Shown here: piece after piece, positions 9,720 to 19,882 of the stretch
Layout of the letters: every line of letters begins with the position of its first letter
Position numbering within the stretch: position 1 is the stretch's first letter
DNA from: Agarophyton chilense
Taxonomy: Eukaryota; Rhodophyta; Florideophyceae; Gracilariales; Gracilariaceae
DNA: 64,000 nt
Assembly: GCA_030374765.1 (NCBI GenBank)
Contig: JARGXX010000071.1
Coordinates: 2,380,540-2,444,539 of the forward strand
Reading direction: 5' to 3'
Notes under the pieces: generated by a model
What the model was told of the DNA's origin: nothing
The model's database searches: none
What the model saw: only the letters and a program-made list of their open reading frames with translations
Program-made: the position numbers and the translations under genes

Positions 9720-10454
9720 TGCACATTTGCTCTCGCTGGAAAATTGTTATTACGACTGTGTCGTAACCGCGGCGACTTTACCTTTCTTTCACATGGAACG
9801 GATTGGAATCTATGTGGTGTAGATTTTTGGGTGGGCTTTCCATCTGGGATTTTGTGAGAAAGTAACACGATGGATCGATAAACAAGCAGGTTAGGAGTGC
9901 GACCCTTGTCCAGCGTTGGGAAAGAAACAATTGATATGTTTTGACTAGTTGAAATGGCGGATTGAGCATTTTTGAAAAAGCCATAGCCCAGATTAGAACA
10001 AGGCAAGCTACTGATGCAAGTGGCTACAGTTTCAGTTCCATGAACGAAGAGCTTCGAAGTTGGATGCATTTCTTGTTCGAGAAAGAGAACTGTATCTTTC
10101 GTCATGGTCAGAGAGACTGGCGAAGACGAATAGGCTGCCGTGTGTCGTATGGAATACCATTTGCAATATTTTGGAAAGCTGTAAGTACGAATCCACGGAC
10201 ATACAGAGTGGTACGGTTCTTGCAATACTGTAGAAGCATTTACCTACCATACGCCCTTTACCATCGCACTTTGATATATGTTTGTTTACGACATGCAATG
10301 TCAAACATTCAGAGAGGACTTTCTGGAATGAAATTGGCGCAAGGATACACGAGTATGTCCACAACATTTTTTATCAAGAGATGTAGCTGAAATTGATCCC
10401 ATTGTCAAAGGAATAAAGACAAGCTAAAGCGAAACGTGCCCCATGGCATTGATA
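9720..10454. other. Intergenic region between convergent genes
   Basis: Holds the 3' ends of the pseudouridine synthase gene and of the convergent secreted-protein gene. Open frames occur on both strands (9446-10225 on -, 9962-10390 on +), but the first overlaps a coding exon in antisense and neither shows a domain. No gene is supported. Confidence 0.5.
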
Positions 10455-11108
10455 TTAATCCGAGTCGGAACTGCAGTCGCTGTCGCTGCTACCACCTCCG
10501 TCGCTATCGCTGCCACTGCCTCTGCGGCACCTCCTCCTCCTCCTCCTCGGAGCTTGGACGACTGTCGGGCGGCGCTCCGGCACAAGCACCGGCCTCGGAA
10601 CAAATCGTGGGAAGAACGGCTGCGGTTGCGGCGCCAAAGGCTGCGGCGGCAGAACCGGGCGTGGGGCAGGGACCTGAGGTAACGGACGAGGGGCAACTGG
10701 TGCAGGGCGCGGCGCGGGCGGCCTCGGGCGCGGTGCTGGCGGAGCGGGGCGCGGTGCGACTGGTACAGGAAGCGGAGCGAACGGCACAGCACCCGGGAAC
10801 TGACCAACGCCGTATGGGTAATACCCGTATCCGTAGGACACTGGCACCGGTACGAACGGAGCAGGACCACGAGCGAAACCGAAACCTGGTCCACCACGAC
10901 GACGACCATTATAATAGCCGCCGCCGCCGCCTCGACCATGCCCGTGGTTACCAGTGCGAGTACTAGGCAGTAGATCGGCCTTCGTCTTCTTCAATCCATT
11001 CGACTCCGACTTTGACAAACCGTTTCCCTTCTTCTCGATGACAACGCTGGCCAGTGCAGAGTAACACAACAAAGCTGCGCACAGAAGAATAAAAATGGAG
11101 CCTTTCAT
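10455..11108 (-). CDS. Secreted Gly/Tyr/Pro-rich protein
   Basis: A 217-aa low-complexity protein with a clear signal peptide (residues 1-20, MKGSIFILLCAALLCYSALA). Order of regions: a Lys/Ser segment; a Gly-rich block with GRGGGGGYYNGRRRGG (about 57-72); a Tyr-Gly block (YGYGYYPYG); a long Ala-Pro-Arg-Pro repeat region (about 108-165); a basic RRRRRRCRR stretch; and a Ser-Asp-rich acidic tail ending SDSD. No enzyme motif. The layout fits an extracellular matrix or cell-wall structural protein with tyrosines for cross-linking and charged tails; this is inference. A TATA-like element lies 79-86 nt upstream of the ATG. Confidence 0.75.
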   Translation of the reverse strand: MKGSIFILLCAALLCYSALASVVIEKKGNGLSKSESNGLKKTKADLLPSTRTGNHGHGRGGGGGYYNGRRRGGPGFGFARGPAPFVPVPVSYGYGYYPYGVGQFPGAVPFAPLPVPVAPRPAPPAPRPRPPAPRPAPVAPRPLPQVPAPRPVLPPQPLAPQPQPFFPRFVPRPVLVPERRPTVVQAPRRRRRRCRRGSGSDSDGGGSSDSDCSSDSD

Positions 11109-11186
11109 GGTAGTCTGATGCTTGTGCGTCTGAAAGATGTGGGAAGTGTGGAGGAAAGAAGATGAGCTGTTGGGGAGAATTGCATC

Positions 11187-11194
11187 TTAAATAG
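11187..11194 (-). promoter_or_regulatory. Candidate TATA box of the secreted Gly/Tyr/Pro-rich gene
   Basis: TATTTAAG on - ends 79 nt upstream of the ATG at 11108. The position is plausible for a core promoter; no other evidence. Confidence 0.4.
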
Positions 11195-11199
11195 TCTTT

Positions 11200-12475
11200 G
11201 TGATGATGAAGATTTCACTTCTTTCTTCGGGAGATTGTCAACTGCGACTTGTAGTAAGCCATTAGTTTAGCTGTTTACAAGAGAATATCTCGAAGTGTTG
11301 TTCGCCTTAATTATATGAATTGAGGTGTAGTCTTGGTAACCCCTCAACTGTTAGCAATCTCATGAGCTTCCATGAGCTGAAGCATTAAGAAAGGCACAAA
11401 AAACGCAGGAGGGTGGGTCGCAGCATGATCCAGTATTGAGGGTTCCTTGATACAGCAGGGCACATGTTCCTTCCATTAATGGCCTCAATGTTACTCCTTT
11501 GTGTCGGAGAAACGCTGCGGGGGTAGCAAGCCTAGCTTTTCATCGAGTCATTGTCAATGCTTAGTGTCGCCATGATAGAATGTAGCCCTATAATTCATTA
11601 GCGGTATCTCTGAATTGCTCTTGCCAGACAAAACGATCTGTCTACTTATGATATATGCTCATTCCTGTCGCAGATTTTTCTTATTTTTCGTCATAATTTC
11701 AGGTGTTCTGAGTGCGTTTCGTTTTGTGATGGACGCTTACAGCTCGGTTTGTGAGCGCAAAGAATGGAATTGTCTTTCGCCAGTTCAAGTCAGGAATTCA
11801 ATGATCTCGCGCAAAACTTGAATACAGGTTCAACTACGGTAACTCTAAATATAGGGAGGCTATAAACTGTCGTAAGCTTATTTGGGTTTTTGGAAATGTT
11901 CACACGAGAACTGCCATTCAGGTTTTCTACACCTTCCCTCGCAAGGATAGCTGCTGGCTCGCGAAATCGATATCTTTCCATCTTCATCAGTAAGGAAAGA
12001 ACTACGAAAAAGGGTCCAACAAGGCTTTACTGCTCCCTTCCGATATCTTCGTCTAACATACTACCGTACAACAGAAGAAAAAAGAACAACCATAACGACG
12101 CGATAGAAGAAAAAGTGCTTCAACAACTTTCTCTGCGTTGCTTTTAAAGTAATTCGAAAAAGGCCGAAACATAAAGTGATCTCTTATGATGCCAATCCTC
12201 TTCTGGGACCAGTGGCTAAAACACCATAATCGTACATGAAACCAATACTGCATTCGATGGCTCCTCGCCACCGAAACTTTGGATAATTCCAAGCATGTAC
12301 TTCTTCCCAGATTCCTTGGGTTACCGCGTCCTGCACTCTTCTCCAGTTGAAGGTGCTTCAATGGAATCATATCAAAGGCATACTACTCAGTACCCTCTTT
12401 ATCCATCGTTTACTCTTTTCGCATGTTCGCCCAAGAACGCGATGTTTCAATGATGGAAAAATCTGTGTCTGTGCT
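11200..12475. other. Intergenic stretch, nothing recognised
   Basis: About 1.3 kb between the promoter of the secreted-protein gene and the 3' end of the glycosyltransferase gene. Only short unconvincing open frames (longest about 105 codons) on either strand; no repeat or RNA gene was seen. Confidence 0.5.
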
Positions 12476-14137
12476 CTATGTCGCGTTCGACAAAGGAGGA
12501 TACAGCTTCCACATTCCGATGCTTTTCGCAGCACGGGTTTGTAGTCTGTCTGATGTTCTGCTTCTCGTAGAACGCTTGTAAATGGAATCTTCGAAGGTTC
12601 CAGGCACTTCTTTGATCCAGCCTTCTTCGTGCGGGATTATCATCATTGGCATGTGTAGCTTTTGCACCAAAAGGCCGAACCAAACGTCGGCCATGTTCGG
12701 CTCTTGGAAGGTACTGTCGATGTCGATATGACCAACATCTTGAGGACGGTACATCATGGTGCCCGTGCCAATGATGTGGACGTTTTTTGGTTGGCGAACT
12801 TTTTCGACGGCCATGAAAACGCGACGGGAGCCATAGTATCCCTTGCTTTTCTCGCCCTTCGACGGAGTAAGATGTTCTTGTATAATGCGAATGCCGTGCA
12901 CACCGACGACCACGGGCGAAGAAAAGGAGTGCCAAAATTGTAGGAGCGATTTAACATAATCGGGTGGATAAATGATGTCGTCATCAGCCGTGAGATGGAA
13001 GTCAGTTTGGATGTGATTGCACCAGAAGAACTTTCCAATGTCCCCGATATCGCCTCGCGAAGAGTTGTGTTGACTGCGCATGACGGTAATGTACGGCGCG
13101 TAGAGGTAAGATGGAACTGAGTCGTAACCATTAAGGTACACGTTGAGTCGATCTACTTGAGGGGACAACGAATGTACGGCTGAATGAAGCGCTGTTTCGC
13201 GAGTCCATACTGACGCTATGGATGCGGTGACGGTGGCAGCGTCGGTCAAATGCTGGCGGTAGACTTGATTACCATCTGCAAAATACTTGGTAAGCAGAGC
13301 CGGGGCGTTGCTATCCCTAAATTGAGCGTTCATCTTGGATAGCGTGACGCCAATGTGAGCGACAAATGATTGGCGTGTTTGATACATTCGGTATGCAGCG
13401 GAGTGAATAAGTTCGGATAGAGTGGCACCAACGCCTGATGAAATGGGTGGGTTCCTTATCCATCGCTCGACGCCAATCGGCGGGAAGGACCAGTTTAAGA
13501 AGCGCAAAAAATGTTGAGTGCACATAAAGTTACCCGATTCAACCCAGCCGATTCGAGTGATATCGGCACCAATGTTGCGCGGTTTGAAGGCAGTCCACAC
13601 CGCAACATTCTCGCGTGACTGCTCGACGTGAAGCATGAGTGTGAGCTTGCGCTGATGGTTAATGGAGTGCCAAGCACGCGACACCCTTTGGAAGAAATTG
13701 GTGGCAAGACGATCGTCGTCAGGAAGAAAGATGTAGAAGGAGGAGGATATGGGGTGCAACAACGCATGGGCCATGCGAACAAGATGCCAGTATCGACGAC
13801 GCGCATGACGATAGTGGGACACATACAAGTTCCACGAATTGTTGGCTAGAAAGCTCTCGACGTGGCGGAAGCGGTGGCGGGCGGTGCAGGGCGCGGAGCG
13901 ATTGAGTTGAAGATGGTGCAAGGGTTGTGAGAGCGAGGAAGGCGGGTGGGGTTGAAAGACGTTGCGATGCGACGGGTGAAACACGCACGACAGAGAGTTA
14001 TCATCGATGACATTGACGCCAAGTACAACGGACGCGCGCTGAGCCTCGCGCCTCAGGTCGAGAAGCAGGCACAAGAGCTGGCGCGGGCGGTCATACGAGT
14101 AGATGGTGACGAAGAAGTCATAGCGAAGCGGCAGCGG

Positions 14138-14168
<31 letters not shown>

Positions 14169-14413
14169 GGCGACGGCGGGGAAGCGACGGTAGAAACGGC
14201 GGCGGTAGCGCGAGTCGCGCGCAAGCGAAGCACAAACACACTACCAACAGTCAAGGCCAGCAGCGCCAGCAGCAAAGAAAGCGCGGCGGGACGACAGCAA
14301 GCGCGACGTCGCCGTTTGGCAGCGCGTGCAGCGTATGAGCCGCCACGCGCATCGAAGCGCGTCGCACCTGCACAGCGGTCGCGCGCGCGCGCGCGCAGTC
14401 CGTCGTCTGTCAT
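12476..14413 (-). CDS. Type II membrane protein with two glycosyltransferase-like modules
   Basis: 645 aa from the ATG at 14413. The open frame runs 195 codons further upstream but that part lies under the promoter and coding start of the divergent oxidoreductase gene, so it was excluded. Basic cytoplasmic tail, one transmembrane anchor (about residues 43-64), then a Ser-Pro repeat stem (about 79-93): the layout of Golgi glycosyltransferases. Two similar GT-A-like modules follow. Module 1 (about 99-355) starts FFVTIYSYDRP and has an FLPDDDR metal-site-like motif (DDD 232-234). Module 2 (about 396-600) starts ASIASVWTRE and has LTADDDIIYPPDYV (DDD 477-479) and a late NMADVWFG. Probable role: synthesis of cell-wall or glycoprotein glycans. 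Donor and family number are not assignable by eye. Confidence 0.75.
14136..14178. repeat. GGCGAC-type hexanucleotide repeat
   Basis: Near-perfect 6-bp repeat on + (CGGCGA units) that on - encodes the Ser-Pro dipeptide stem of the glycosyltransferase. Such a repeat can change length without shifting frame. Confidence 0.8.
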
Positions 14414-14675
14414 GGCCAACGACCGCGTCGCAGGCTGTACGCGGCGCGTTTCGGTCTGCAGTCTTTTTGGGTGCACGTCACTGTTCACCAATGATTGGTT
14501 GTGCTCTCTGTCGCCGCGTCGGCGCCACGTGGCGCTCGCTATCCTTGGAAAGAGGGCTAATCCGCGAGCGGTGCTGCCCGCGAGCTCAGCGCTGCCCATT
14601 GGCGTGTCATGTACCTCCGTACCTTTGTGTGTCTGTGCCTCGAGCGGCTTTACTTGTTGAGACCACTGTTGCAGA
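14414..14675. promoter_or_regulatory. Divergent promoter region, glycosyltransferase / oxidoreductase
   Basis: 262 bp between the two ATGs. No TATA box is evident; two close ATTGG boxes (CCAAT type) occur on + at about 14494-14505 and 14597-14601. Likely a compact bidirectional promoter. Confidence 0.35.
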
Positions 14676-15839
14676 ATGGCTCTTGCCTTTGTAAGCGCAT
14701 CGGCCCCCATTGGCTTGTCAACCACTTCCTTCGCTGGCGCCCCACCAAAGCCACATTCGTCTCGTCCCACACGTGCGGCCACCCGGCGTGTGCTTCTGCG
14801 CGCTTCTGCTGCAGATGCACCCGTCGGCGTTGCTGTCATCGGCTGTGGCCGAATTGGACAGGTGCATGCCAGAACAATATCGCAGTTGAACTCAGCCTCC
14901 CTCATCGCAGTCGCTGATCCGTTTGAAAAGTTTGGTCGTAAGGTTGCCCAAGATTTCTCTACCGAGTGGACCCCCAACTGGGAACACCTTCTGTCCAACG
15001 ATGATGTTAACGGAATTGTGATCGGTTCCCCAACCCCGTTTCACGCCGAGCAGATCATCAAGAGTGCCGAAGCAGGCAAGGACATCTTTTGTGAAAAGCC
15101 CATTTCCAATGATCTTGCTACCATTGACAAGTGCCTCGCTGCCGTGGCTGCCAACGGCGTTCGTTTGCTTGTCGGCTTTCAACGCAGATTTGATTCCAAT
15201 TTCATCAAAGTCAGGGAGCACGTATCCAGCGGTGCAATAGGACAGCTTCGTATGTTTCACATCACCTCCAGAGATCCTGCCCCACCACCTGCCGAGTATC
15301 TGGCCAATTCGGGCGGAATCTTTTTGGACATGACTTCTCATGACTGGGATATGGCCAGATTTATCACCGGTGCCGAGATTGAATCCGTTTATGTCACGGC
15401 CACCGCTTTTGAGCAAGCTGCTAAAGAGGCCAATGACGTCGATACAGTCATCACCGTGTTGAAAATGTCTGATGGCAGCTTTGGAACCATTGACAATTCC
15501 AGAAGATGTTCGTACGGTTATGATCAACGCATCGAAGTATTTGGCAGCGAAGGCTGCATAAACAGCAACAACAGGGCTCCTGACACCGTTGTTTTGAGTA
15601 ATCAAAGTGGCCTTGCGGCTGGCTTACCATACTCTTTCTTCATGGATAGATACGCCGAGGCATATTCTGGCGCAATGACTGCGTTTGTGCACATGATTAA
15701 GGAAGGAACCCCTGCTCCTTGCACTGGATCCGATGGGCGTGCGTCTATCGTCGCCGCTATGGCTGCTGCCAAGTCTCATGCTGAAGGTCGTGCTGTGCGG
15801 CTTGAAGAGTGTGACTTGATTTCAAACACCGTTTTATGA
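14676..15839 (+). CDS. Plastid-targeted Gfo/Idh/MocA oxidoreductase, inositol 2-dehydrogenase-like
   Basis: 387 aa. The first about 45 residues (MALAFVSASAPIGL start, Ser/Thr/Arg-rich, no acids) look like a plastid transit peptide, followed by the mature domain. The Rossmann motif VIGCGRIG (54-61) binds NAD(P); DPF follows at the end of beta-2; CEKPIS (139-144) holds the conserved catalytic lysine of the family; and GGIFLDMTSHDWDMARF (213-229) holds the conserved Asp and His expected near the substrate. Length after transit removal (about 340) is normal. Closest by motif to bacterial myo-inositol 2-dehydrogenase (IolG), but related enzymes act on many sugars and cyclitols, so the substrate is inference. 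Intronless. Confidence 0.85.
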   Translation: MALAFVSASAPIGLSTTSFAGAPPKPHSSRPTRAATRRVLLRASAADAPVGVAVIGCGRIGQVHARTISQLNSASLIAVADPFEKFGRKVAQDFSTEWTPNWEHLLSNDDVNGIVIGSPTPFHAEQIIKSAEAGKDIFCEKPISNDLATIDKCLAAVAANGVRLLVGFQRRFDSNFIKVREHVSSGAIGQLRMFHITSRDPAPPPAEYLANSGGIFLDMTSHDWDMARFITGAEIESVYVTATAFEQAAKEANDVDTVITVLKMSDGSFGTIDNSRRCSYGYDQRIEVFGSEGCINSNNRAPDTVVLSNQSGLAAGLPYSFFMDRYAEAYSGAMTAFVHMIKEGTPAPCTGSDGRASIVAAMAAAKSHAEGRAVRLEECDLISNTVL

Positions 15840-16737
15840 TGCAATTGCGTTTTTCTTTTTGTTGAATGGATTGTGAAGCTCTACCGTCGTTACGCCCTTC
15901 CATTCTGCGCTCTGCTTGAGGCCTTGTGTATCCGATATGAGCTGTAAACTACAACAAGACCGTTCCCACTTCGCACGTAGTTTTTTGTTTTGTTTTTTGG
16001 TTCACATCCGAGTTACGGATAGCTCTTTATACCTTTACATTTATTTCAAAGCCATGAAATACCGTACATGGGTAGATGGTCAAAACTCGCATCTACGACC
16101 TTGTTTCAAGTGTATACTGTAGATGCAGTCAGAAAGATCACTCTCGCACAAATGAGTTCATTCTTCGCTGCCTCTACAACCATTTTGTTCCATGTAAACC
16201 AGTATTTTGGGTCCAACCACAAGCGCCTTCACTCGCAAGACGTTTCTCCCAAGCCCGAAGGTAAGACCGATATCAACCGCGCCGCACATCTCTCGTGCTG
16301 ATCAAACAAGCTTTGAGCGCATTTTGAAAGGGATGGCTGTAACGCTTTGTTCTTCTGCAAGATCCCAAGCGGATGGTACATCTTTCCCGGACCATCCGTT
16401 GAACCTCGAGTTCAAACCAGAGTTCTGACAGGAACGAGCAAAATTGGGTTGTTTTGGGGGTTAATATGTCCTAACATTTGCGACATGTTTGCAAGAATCA
16501 GCATCTAATTGATATTTCGCGGGCTGTACTCTTGAGAGCATATCTATTTCTGTACTTGTGTTTTACGGATATGACGTTTACAGTACCAAAGGTTACATGT
16601 CAAAAGATCCTGCGACATTCGCACGCCACTTTATGTTCGCTTGCCATCTTGTAAGCACGAGCGCCTACCAAACGAGTCTCGGTGTTTTAGATTTTATTGT
16701 TTGCATAATTGCATTCGCTTCACACCACAAAACCCGA
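15840..16737. other. Intergenic region between convergent genes
   Basis: About 900 bp with 3' ends of the flanking convergent genes. Only short open frames with no domain; nothing further is recognised. Confidence 0.5.
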
Positions 16738-17715
16738 CTAGCCTTCATAAGGAATTAACGTTTCTACATCTCCGGCCGGAACGGTAACGCAGTAATTGGG
16801 AATTGCCATAACCTTTTTCGTACCTCCTCGTCGTCTAATACATATCTTCGTCCCCGATATGATACACTCGAATTTCGGGTCGCACGGACGTGGGCGGCAT
16901 CGTCCCGATTCTGCAGAAGTATCTTCCATGTCATAACATTGACCACCCCGTTCATCTGTTAGCTTACAGGCACAAAATCCTTCAGATGAATCATCATCGC
17001 CTTGCCCACTTAATTCATTTTCCGTCGGATCTGGCACTCTATGGAACGTAATCTCATCATTTACCTTCACTGGAGCACCACAGTTTTCTCCGCCGACTAC
17101 CATTCGCACGTAGACAGTGCCTGCTGGAATGCCCATTTCACCAGGATTTGACTTTTGTCGCCATATGAAGGATGCTTTGTCGTCAAATACACCGGTCCTA
17201 ATGTCCATGTTATCTGCACGATCCCAATGACAAAAAGTACGCGTGGCTCCTGTATCTTTTTGTGTGTAGGTCACGGCGGAGTTCCAAGCATGTTTCTCCC
17301 CCGCTTCCCACGTGGAATAATCTCCTCTAGCCGTGAAGCGATCTTCGCCGGTGAAATATTTGGTAGAGCCCCAAGTAACAACCGCCATCAAACCAGCCTT
17401 TTTACCGGTCTTTACAGCCTTGAAGGCCACTACGTCATTCCTTTTTAACTGCAATGTGACGGTTTCTGGGGATGTGGATGATACTTCTCGGAGCTCCTTT
17501 CCATTTTTATACAGAATAACCTTTCCAAACGCAGCGAATTTGATCGTTGACGTCGTACTTTCCAAGACTTTGGCAACAGGATGAAGCGAAAATAACGAGT
17601 TCAAACCGTTTATCAAGCCTCTATTCTGATCTGAATTATTCCAAAAGACTCCTCCACGGACGACGGTGAGGGTGGCGGTGATAAAAAGCACTATGTATAC
17701 AATAGCGATCTTCAT
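16738..17715 (-). CDS. Secreted protein with Cys-rich C-terminal segment, unknown function
   Basis: 325 aa from the ATG at 17715, which starts a clear signal peptide (MKIAIVYIVLFITATLTVVRG). A further in-frame start 31 codons upstream would bury the signal peptide and sits between the TATA box and this ATG, so it was not used. The body is mostly beta-like with WGSTKYFTG and TRTFCHWDRADN stretches; an acidic linker (DDDSSE) leads to a compact segment with eight cysteines (CAC, GQC, GRC, RPC, FEC, KIC, YC) resembling a disulfide-knotted module. No enzyme motif is recognised. Extracellular or cell-wall location is inferred. A good TATA box lies 118 nt upstream. Confidence 0.7.
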   Translation of the reverse strand: MKIAIVYIVLFITATLTVVRGGVFWNNSDQNRGLINGLNSLFSLHPVAKVLESTTSTIKFAAFGKVILYKNGKELREVSSTSPETVTLQLKRNDVVAFKAVKTGKKAGLMAVVTWGSTKYFTGEDRFTARGDYSTWEAGEKHAWNSAVTYTQKDTGATRTFCHWDRADNMDIRTGVFDDKASFIWRQKSNPGEMGIPAGTVYVRMVVGGENCGAPVKVNDEITFHRVPDPTENELSGQGDDDSSEGFCACKLTDERGGQCYDMEDTSAESGRCRPRPCDPKFECIISGTKICIRRRGGTKKVMAIPNYCVTVPAGDVETLIPYEG

Positions 17716-17832
17716 CGCAAGGGGTATAGTGCGCAATTTAATCAAGAGAATACAAGAATTTAAAGAATTGCAGAGGTAGGCCGACGGAATGTTGTTGTGA
17801 GGGAACATGTGGAGAACAGGGAATAGTGAGAC

Positions 17833-17838
17833 TTTATA
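17833..17838 (-). promoter_or_regulatory. TATA box of the secreted Cys-rich protein gene
   Basis: GGTATAAAGT on -, with TATAAA at 17838-17833, about 118 nt upstream of the chosen ATG. It supports transcription starting near 17805, upstream of the signal-peptide start. Confidence 0.5.
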
Positions 17839-17844
17839 CCCACC

Positions 17845-18866
17845 ATAAGGTTTCTAAATAGGCGTCTCTCGACGATAAGTTGATTATCATGTGTTACGCA
17901 ACGCCCAGAACGGCCTGTGTTCAAGTGGTTGTCTCAGCGATCCTGTTCCTGTTTGTTGTATGTAACATGCCGATGTTTGTGCAGGGAGAGATGCAGTGCA
18001 TTTTCTCTCTCTGGATTAACCAACAAACCAAGGGTTCCTCTCATTAAGAACGGTTAACCCTTACAAGACAGCGAGAATTGAACAAATCCCTTGAAACACG
18101 TTGGGAGCATGCCAGGAAATAAAGGCAACGTATGACGGTTGAAAGAGAAAACAATTGTATGCACCACCGCCAGATCAGCCTTTCATCTAGAAATTCAAGA
18201 GAGTCGTGTGAAAAATTATCTGTTGAAGGTTCACTCCACATGTTCCTTTCATGGTGTGATGAAGTAAGCAGGTCGCATGCGCTTAAGTATATACACCCAA
18301 CCCCAGATAGGTGATTCGATTAAAAAATTCCCTCGAGGACCGAACCAACCCTTTGGTTTGATCCCCGCCAAACCCCAAGCCCACAAAACCGCGATGGGCA
18401 TGAGGTATAGAAAAACATCCTTTAATCCTCAAAGATACATGCTCCCAAGACTTGTGCTACGAACATGTGGCAGGTGACAGGTTGCTTGCGGCGGAACTAT
18501 GCGCGGCGACAGGTCCATGAAGCGATTCGATAATACAGAATGGGGGAGAGAAACATTTGCATCAATTTCGCCATCATGAGACACAAAAATTTCGTTATTT
18601 TTGTTCTAGTAGATCTCGTACATGTCCGGACTGATGAGTGTGCAGCTACCACAGTTGAAGACTTACCTCTCCTTGAGCAATAGATCCCACGAACGTTGAA
18701 TCTCGTTGCTATCCAAGAATTCTCGTCAGACTTTGCCGCGACCAGAAGCGTTGGCGAGCTCAAGTGTTTATACGAAACCAAAGCAAAGCACTTGTTACCT
18801 TCCACTCTTTCCAGACTGTGACCGACTTCTTTCAGCCCGGCTCATCTCATTTGAGGTCAATCTGCA
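17845..18866. other. Intergenic stretch, divergent promoters
   Basis: About 1 kb between the divergent secreted-protein gene and the CPP1-like gene. Open frames of 60-102 codons on both strands show no domain. No gene recognised. Confidence 0.5.
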
Positions 18867-19721
18867 ATGGCGTTCGTACAAATTCCGGTCGTCACGGGAC
18901 ATTCCCCCAGACATGCTGCATTCTCTTCTTGTTTCAAAGGTTGTCAAATTAAGTCAACTACGATGCCCCGTCCCGCACGGCCGTGCAATCGGCGGCTAGA
19001 GATGTTGTTTGGCTTCGGTAGTAAGAAAAAGAGCGCTCCAAACAAAAGTAAGTCTGGCACAAATCCGTACCGTGCGCTTGGTGTCGGCGAGGATGCGACA
19101 TATGATGAAGTCGAAGCAGCTGTGAAAAATCTATCTGTAAAGTATGCAGATGATCCGAAGAAACTCATGATGCTCGATGTTTGTAAAGACCAAATCTTCG
19201 AAGATAAGCTGCAAAAGCGCATGTCTGGAGCACTCATGCCGAAGATTAAAGAGTCACCGTACGAGCGGAAGCCGCAACCGAAAAAGAGATTCGTCATGCC
19301 TGTCTGGGCACAGGGTATTTTTAAGCTGCCAGACTTTGCCTACTTCAAACGCACAGGGATCATAATGGGAATATTCTTTGCTCTTGGATTCGTCACCCCA
19401 ACTCTAGCCGGTTCTTGCATGGCCATGGCCTTTATCGCAGCTGCTGGCTTCTTGTATAACCGAGGCCTCCCCGAACCTGTGCGAGACGATTACGGTGCAT
19501 ACGGTGAGATTCGCCCAGTGAAGCATCGTATCGTGCTCAAGACCGTTTTGATCAACCTCGGGGTTGCCGCTGTATTTTTCGGATTGGCACAATTATACAT
19601 GCTGTACCTTCCACTTCCGGTGTGGTCACCACCAGATGCATTTGTTAATGCCGCCGTGGTGTTTGGGTTATGGATGTCTTGTTTATTGTTCATGGCCCAA
19701 GATCCAAACGATATCTACTAG
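18867..19721 (+). CDS. CPP1-like (DUF3353) J-like plastid membrane protein
   Basis: 284 aa. An N-terminal leader of about 45 residues (MAFVQIPVV..., basic, hydroxylated) looks like a plastid transit peptide. A J-domain-like segment follows (about 66-125) that begins NPYRALGVGEDATYDEVEAA but lacks the HPD tripeptide of true DnaJ proteins. About four transmembrane segments (163-181, 183-197, 222-244, 258-276) fill the C-terminal half, which ends AQDPNDIY. This is the architecture of the CPP1/cell-growth-defect-factor family of plastids and cyanobacteria; in plants CPP1 acts as a holdase for protochlorophyllide oxidoreductase. Function in red algae is inferred from family only. Ends 161 bp from the convergent trpB gene. 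Confidence 0.85.
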   Translation: MAFVQIPVVTGHSPRHAAFSSCFKGCQIKSTTMPRPARPCNRRLEMLFGFGSKKKSAPNKSKSGTNPYRALGVGEDATYDEVEAAVKNLSVKYADDPKKLMMLDVCKDQIFEDKLQKRMSGALMPKIKESPYERKPQPKKRFVMPVWAQGIFKLPDFAYFKRTGIIMGIFFALGFVTPTLAGSCMAMAFIAAAGFLYNRGLPEPVRDDYGAYGEIRPVKHRIVLKTVLINLGVAAVFFGLAQLYMLYLPLPVWSPPDAFVNAAVVFGLWMSCLLFMAQDPNDIY

Positions 19722-19882
19722 ATGGACTAACATAATCGCCACCGATCTTTTCTTGGAGCTCCAGTGTATTGGCTACATGCATAAACTAAACAGAAATACG
19801 CTGCGGTTTAAGCACGTCTTTCGAAAATGTTTTGCGTCAGATTCTCCATTTCACTCAGCTTATCGCCAATCGCTGTTTGCTC

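Noticed and set aside
9446-10225. 259-codon open frame on - over the last exon of the pseudouridine synthase
   Set aside because: It is antisense to a conserved exon, has no domain and odd composition; a shadow frame.
14414-14998. 195-codon N-terminal extension of the glycosyltransferase frame
   Set aside because: It overlaps the divergent oxidoreductase gene and its promoter; the ATG at 14413 gives a normal type II membrane layout.
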